64,000 nucleotides of DNA, taken from contig DGAU01000011.1 in assembly GCA_002384055.1 (NCBI GenBank), positions 1 to 64,000 of the forward strand, written 5' to 3'. Shown here one piece after another: positions 61,538-64,000 of the stretch. The translations under genes and the position numbers were made by a program. The notes beneath the pieces were generated by a model that did not search any database, was not told where the DNA came from, and saw only the letters and a list, made by a program, of their open reading frames with translations. The stretch is from Flavobacteriaceae bacterium UBA4022. Lineage in GTDB: Bacteria > Bacteroidota > Bacteroidia > Flavobacteriales > Flavobacteriaceae. Positions within the stretch are counted from its first letter, which is position 1; each line of letters opens with the position of its first letter.

Positions 61538-62645
61538 TTAGAAGTCTTGGCTGGTCTCACCTTGTCCCGACATCATCAAAAACGCCTTTAAAAAACCATT
61601 TAAGTCACCGTCCAAAACGGCATCAGTATTTCCGGTTTCATATTGGGTGCGCACGTCTTTTATCAATTTGTAGGGATGTAATACATAGTTACGGATCTGA
61701 CTACCCCATTCGATAGCCATTTTCCCTGCTTCAATTTCATCGCGTTGTGCTTGTTGCTTGCGCAGTTCAATTTCATATAGCTGTGATTTGAGCATCTGCA
61801 TGGCCTTTTCTCGGTTCTCTAATTGAGAGCGGGTTTCGCTATTGTGGATCACAATGCCGCTGGGGTGGTGGGTCAAAATGGCTTTGGTTTCTACTTTGTT
61901 GACATTTTGTCCTCCAGCACCGCTACTGCGGGCAAAGTCCCACGAAATATGTGCAGGATTGATTTCTATTTCTATGCTGTCATCTACCAATGGGTAGACA
62001 TAGACACTGGCAAAACTGGTGTGGCGTTTGGCGTTACTGTCAAAGGGTGAGATGCGTACCAAGCGGTGCACCCCATTTTCACCTTTAAGCCAGCCAAAAC
62101 CAAAGGCCCCGTCGATTTCTATAGTCACTGTTTTGACCCCCGCAACATCGCCAGCTTGGAAGTTCAACTCTTTGACTTTGAAGCCCTGTTTTTGGGCCCA
62201 CATGAGATACATGCGCATCAGCATATTGGCCCAGTCGCAGCTTTCTGTGCCACCCGCTCCAGCAGTAATCTGCAATACGGCACTGAGGTCGTCACCTTCG
62301 CTACTGAGCATATTGCGAAACTCGAGGTCTTCGATGGCAGTTTTTGCCTGATCAAACGCCAGATCTAGCTGTTCTTGAGATTCTTCCCCTTCTTTGAAAA
62401 ATTCGTAGTAAACCGCAACATCTTCCGTTAGGCCTAAGGCAAGATCATAGTCATTCACCCATTTTTTCAAAACACGGAGGTCTTTCATAAAGGCTTCTGC
62501 TTTCTGGGTATTGTTCCAGAAATTCGGATCGAAGGTTTTTTCTTCGTCGTTGGCGATCGTTATTTTTTTGGCATCAACGTCAAAGAAACCTCCTTAACGC
62601 ATCCAGGCGATGTCTGAGATCCTTAATATGATCTGTTGTAGTCAT
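61538..62645 (-). CDS. prfB: Peptide chain release factor 2, programmed +1 frameshift
   Basis: Release factor for UAA/UGA, 368 residues after frameshifting. The short first frame from ATG 62645 encodes MTTTDHIKDLRHRLDALRRFL and meets TGA at 62582-62580; the +1 frame continues DVDAKKITIANDEEKTFDPNFW without interruption. The anticodon-mimic SPF (in VRISPFDSN) and the hydrolysis motif GGQ (SGAGGQNVNK) are both present. Without the frameshift the protein would lack its N-terminal helices. Autoregulated: low RF2 favours the shift. Followed by the lipoprotein gene on the same strand. Confidence 0.95.
62579..62594 (-). promoter_or_regulatory. RF2 programmed frameshift site
   Basis: On the minus strand AGGAGG-TTT-CTT-TGA-C: an internal Shine-Dalgarno (AGGAGG), the slippery CTT codon and the in-frame TGA followed by C, with the same spacing as the E. 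coli prfB site. Confidence 0.93.
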
Positions 62646-62745
62646 GTCCTTATTAAATTAAGAAACAAAAATAGCTTTTCATCAGTCAATTAGAAAACTT
62701 TAGTCAAATTTTAATAGCTTTAATCCTTCCTAATAAATCCTCAAG

Positions 62746-64000
62746 ATGAAACAGACCAAATCACTATTTTTTTTCTTAACCCTATTGAGTTATGGGGTGG
62801 CTTTGGCCCAGTTTTTTCCAAAAGAAAAGGACGTTACTGCCTTTGGTGGTTTTTTTAATTTTCATTACCACCAGGAGCAAGGAAAAATATTCCTTGAGGT
62901 GCCACAACAAAGATTAGCTCAGGAATTTTTATACGTCCATGCCCTCAGGACAGGGCTCGGTTCCAATGACATTGGATTGGATCGCGGCCAACTCGGTGGT
63001 GGGCAAGTCGTTAAGTTTCTAAAAGCAGGCTCCAAATTGCTGCTAGTGGCCCCCAATTTAAACTACCGAGCAAATACCGAAAATCCTTTGGAGGGTATAT
63101 CTGTTCAAGAGGCCTTCGGGACGCACGTGCTTTTTGGTTTTGGGATCAGCCAGACCATAGACGGTGTCTATTTGATTGATATTACTGAATTTTTGCTTCA
63201 AGACACCCACGGGGTGGCCCAAACCCTTAAAGATAAAAATCAGGGCACATATAAATTGGACCAAAGTAAAAGTGCGATATGGATGGAGCGCACCAAAGCA
63301 TTTGTCCAAAATGTTGAGTTTGAGGCGCTGTTGACCTTTACAGGAAACCCCACAGGCGGAGCCTTAAAGTCGGTCAATGATCGTGATCAACTCTCGACGA
63401 TTCAACACCATAGTTTTGTGGCCTTACCCGATGATGGCTATGCGCCACGTGTATTTGATCCCCGTTGTGGGTCGTTTCCTATGACCTATTATGATTACGG
63501 CACATCGATCGATCAACCCTTAAAACAACAATATATTACACGTCATAGATTGGAGAAAGCTTTTCCGGACTTACCTAAAAGTAAAGCCAAGGAGCCCATT
63601 ATCTATTATCTGGATCCAGCAACACCAGAACCCGTGCGCTCGGCCTTATTAGAAGGGGCGCAGTGGTGGAATCAAGCATTTGTGACCTTAGGTTACATTG
63701 ATGCCTTTCAGGTCAAGATGTTGCCCGAGGATGCGGATCCTTTAGATGTGCGCTACAATGTGATCCAATGGGTTCATCGGGCCACGCGCGGCTGGAGTTA
63801 TGGGTCCTCCATAACAGATCCGCGCACAGGTGAAATCATCAAGGGTCATGTTAGTTTAGGGAGCCTGAGGGTGCGTCAAGACTTTTTGCTCGCTCAGGGC
63901 TTGACCAACCGGCCTTATGCCAATGAAGCAGAAGGGGTTCAAGCCTTGACTGACCTGGCTTTGGCAAGACTGCGCCAGCTCTCGGCTCATGAAGTAGGGC
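62746..64000 (+). CDS. Secreted zinc-dependent metalloprotease (DUF5117/DUF4953 type), truncated by the window edge
   Basis: First 418 residues of a large secreted protease. Signal peptide (LFFFLTLLSYGVALAQ), then blocks typical of the met-zincin proteins of this type: KIFLEVPQQ, FLYVHALRTGLGSNDIGLDRGQ, IYYLDPATPEPVRSALLEGAQWWNQAF, VHRATRGWSYGSSITDPRTGEIIKGHVSLGSLRVRQDFL. The sequence stops at LSAHEVG, the beginning of the zinc-binding HExxH, so catalytic residues beyond His-Glu cannot be seen. The full protein is usually about 800 residues. Confidence 0.85.
   Translation, partial: MKQTKSLFFFLTLLSYGVALAQFFPKEKDVTAFGGFFNFHYHQEQGKIFLEVPQQRLAQEFLYVHALRTGLGSNDIGLDRGQLGGGQVVKFLKAGSKLLLVAPNLNYRANTENPLEGISVQEAFGTHVLFGFGISQTIDGVYLIDITEFLLQDTHGVAQTLKDKNQGTYKLDQSKSAIWMERTKAFVQNVEFEALLTFTGNPTGGALKSVNDRDQLSTIQHHSFVALPDDGYAPRVFDPRCGSFPMTYYDYGTSIDQPLKQQYITRHRLEKAFPDLPKSKAKEPIIYYLDPATPEPVRSALLEGAQWWNQAFVTLGYIDAFQVKMLPEDADPLDVRYNVIQWVHRATRGWSYGSSITDPRTGEIIKGHVSLGSLRVRQDFLLAQGLTNRPYANEAEGVQALTDLALARLRQLSAHEVG

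Noticed and set aside
61538..62488. prfB starting at an internal ATG (316 residues)
   Set aside because: That start would drop about 50 family residues; the upstream frameshift site and the uninterrupted +1 frame show the true gene begins at 62645.

Overview
The window reads as a chromosomal segment of a marine-type member of the Bacteroidetes, most likely Flavobacteriaceae. The evidence is the gene content: fused alpha-keto-acid dehydrogenase E1, fused ResB/CcsA (CcsBA), a CAL67264-type small membrane protein beside an ABC-F ATPase, an archaeal-like geranylgeranylglyceryl-phosphate UbiA, SusC-like and barrel outer-membrane proteins, and a menaquinone pathway split over several loci. Short leaders carrying TAnnTTTG boxes and the near absence of Shine-Dalgarno sequences agree. 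No rRNA, tRNA, insertion sequence, prophage or CRISPR array was seen; this is mostly core genome with some accessory genes.

Layout. 0.1-2.4 kb: aconitase (+). 2.4-5.7 kb: a three-gene minus-strand operon of a Tat-exported GH109-like glycosidase, a galactokinase-like GHMP kinase and a sugar nucleotidyltransferase. 5.9-11.4 kb: menI-menF-menD, a CvfB-like S1 protein and menB, with a small secreted protein on the other strand. 11.4-24.1 kb (minus): fused E1, a minus-strand run uvrA / LOG protein / degenerate M1-like domain on an outer-membrane barrel / small membrane protein, then a membrane protein and acpH-ggt. 24.2-30.7 kb: glmM, an LpxL-like acyltransferase, dnaK, a stand-alone HsdR N-terminal nuclease domain, holA and DoxX. 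30.8-36.2 kb: the second menaquinone block menA-menC-(CPBP protease)-menE followed by an M24 peptidase. 36.2-41.2 kb: acyl-CoA carboxylase beta subunit, CAL67264 protein, ettA-like ABC-F, HAD phosphatase, CAT-like acyltransferase. 41.2-41.6 kb: the only long gene-free stretch, holding three consecutive strong inverted repeats, one a terminator. 41.6-49.4 kb (minus): an eight-gene operon (DUF2520, kdsC-like, UbiA, maf, mscS-like, PIG-L deacetylase, an overlapping 43-residue membrane protein, Na+/solute symporter). 49.5-62.6 kb: ccsBA, a 7TM-HTH regulator, fumC, a small membrane protein, a DUF1624-type acyltransferase, a TonB-type barrel, an arsC remnant, a HAD phosphatase, a lipoprotein, and prfB with a programmed +1 frameshift. 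62.7 kb to the end: a secreted zinc metalloprotease cut by the window edge at its HEVG motif.

Functionally, menaquinone synthesis (menF, D, C, E, B, I, A present; menH and menG not seen) together with ccsBA, aconitase and fumarase describes a respiring organism. The secreted and outer-membrane proteins (GH109, metalloprotease, TonB barrel, M1-like barrel, PIG-L) suggest polymer scavenging. The points most worth following are the GH109-kinase-nucleotidyltransferase operon, the structured element at 41.3-41.5 kb, the inactive-looking M1/barrel fusion, the prfB frameshift with its strong internal Shine-Dalgarno, and the recurring near-leaderless TAnnTTTG promoters.
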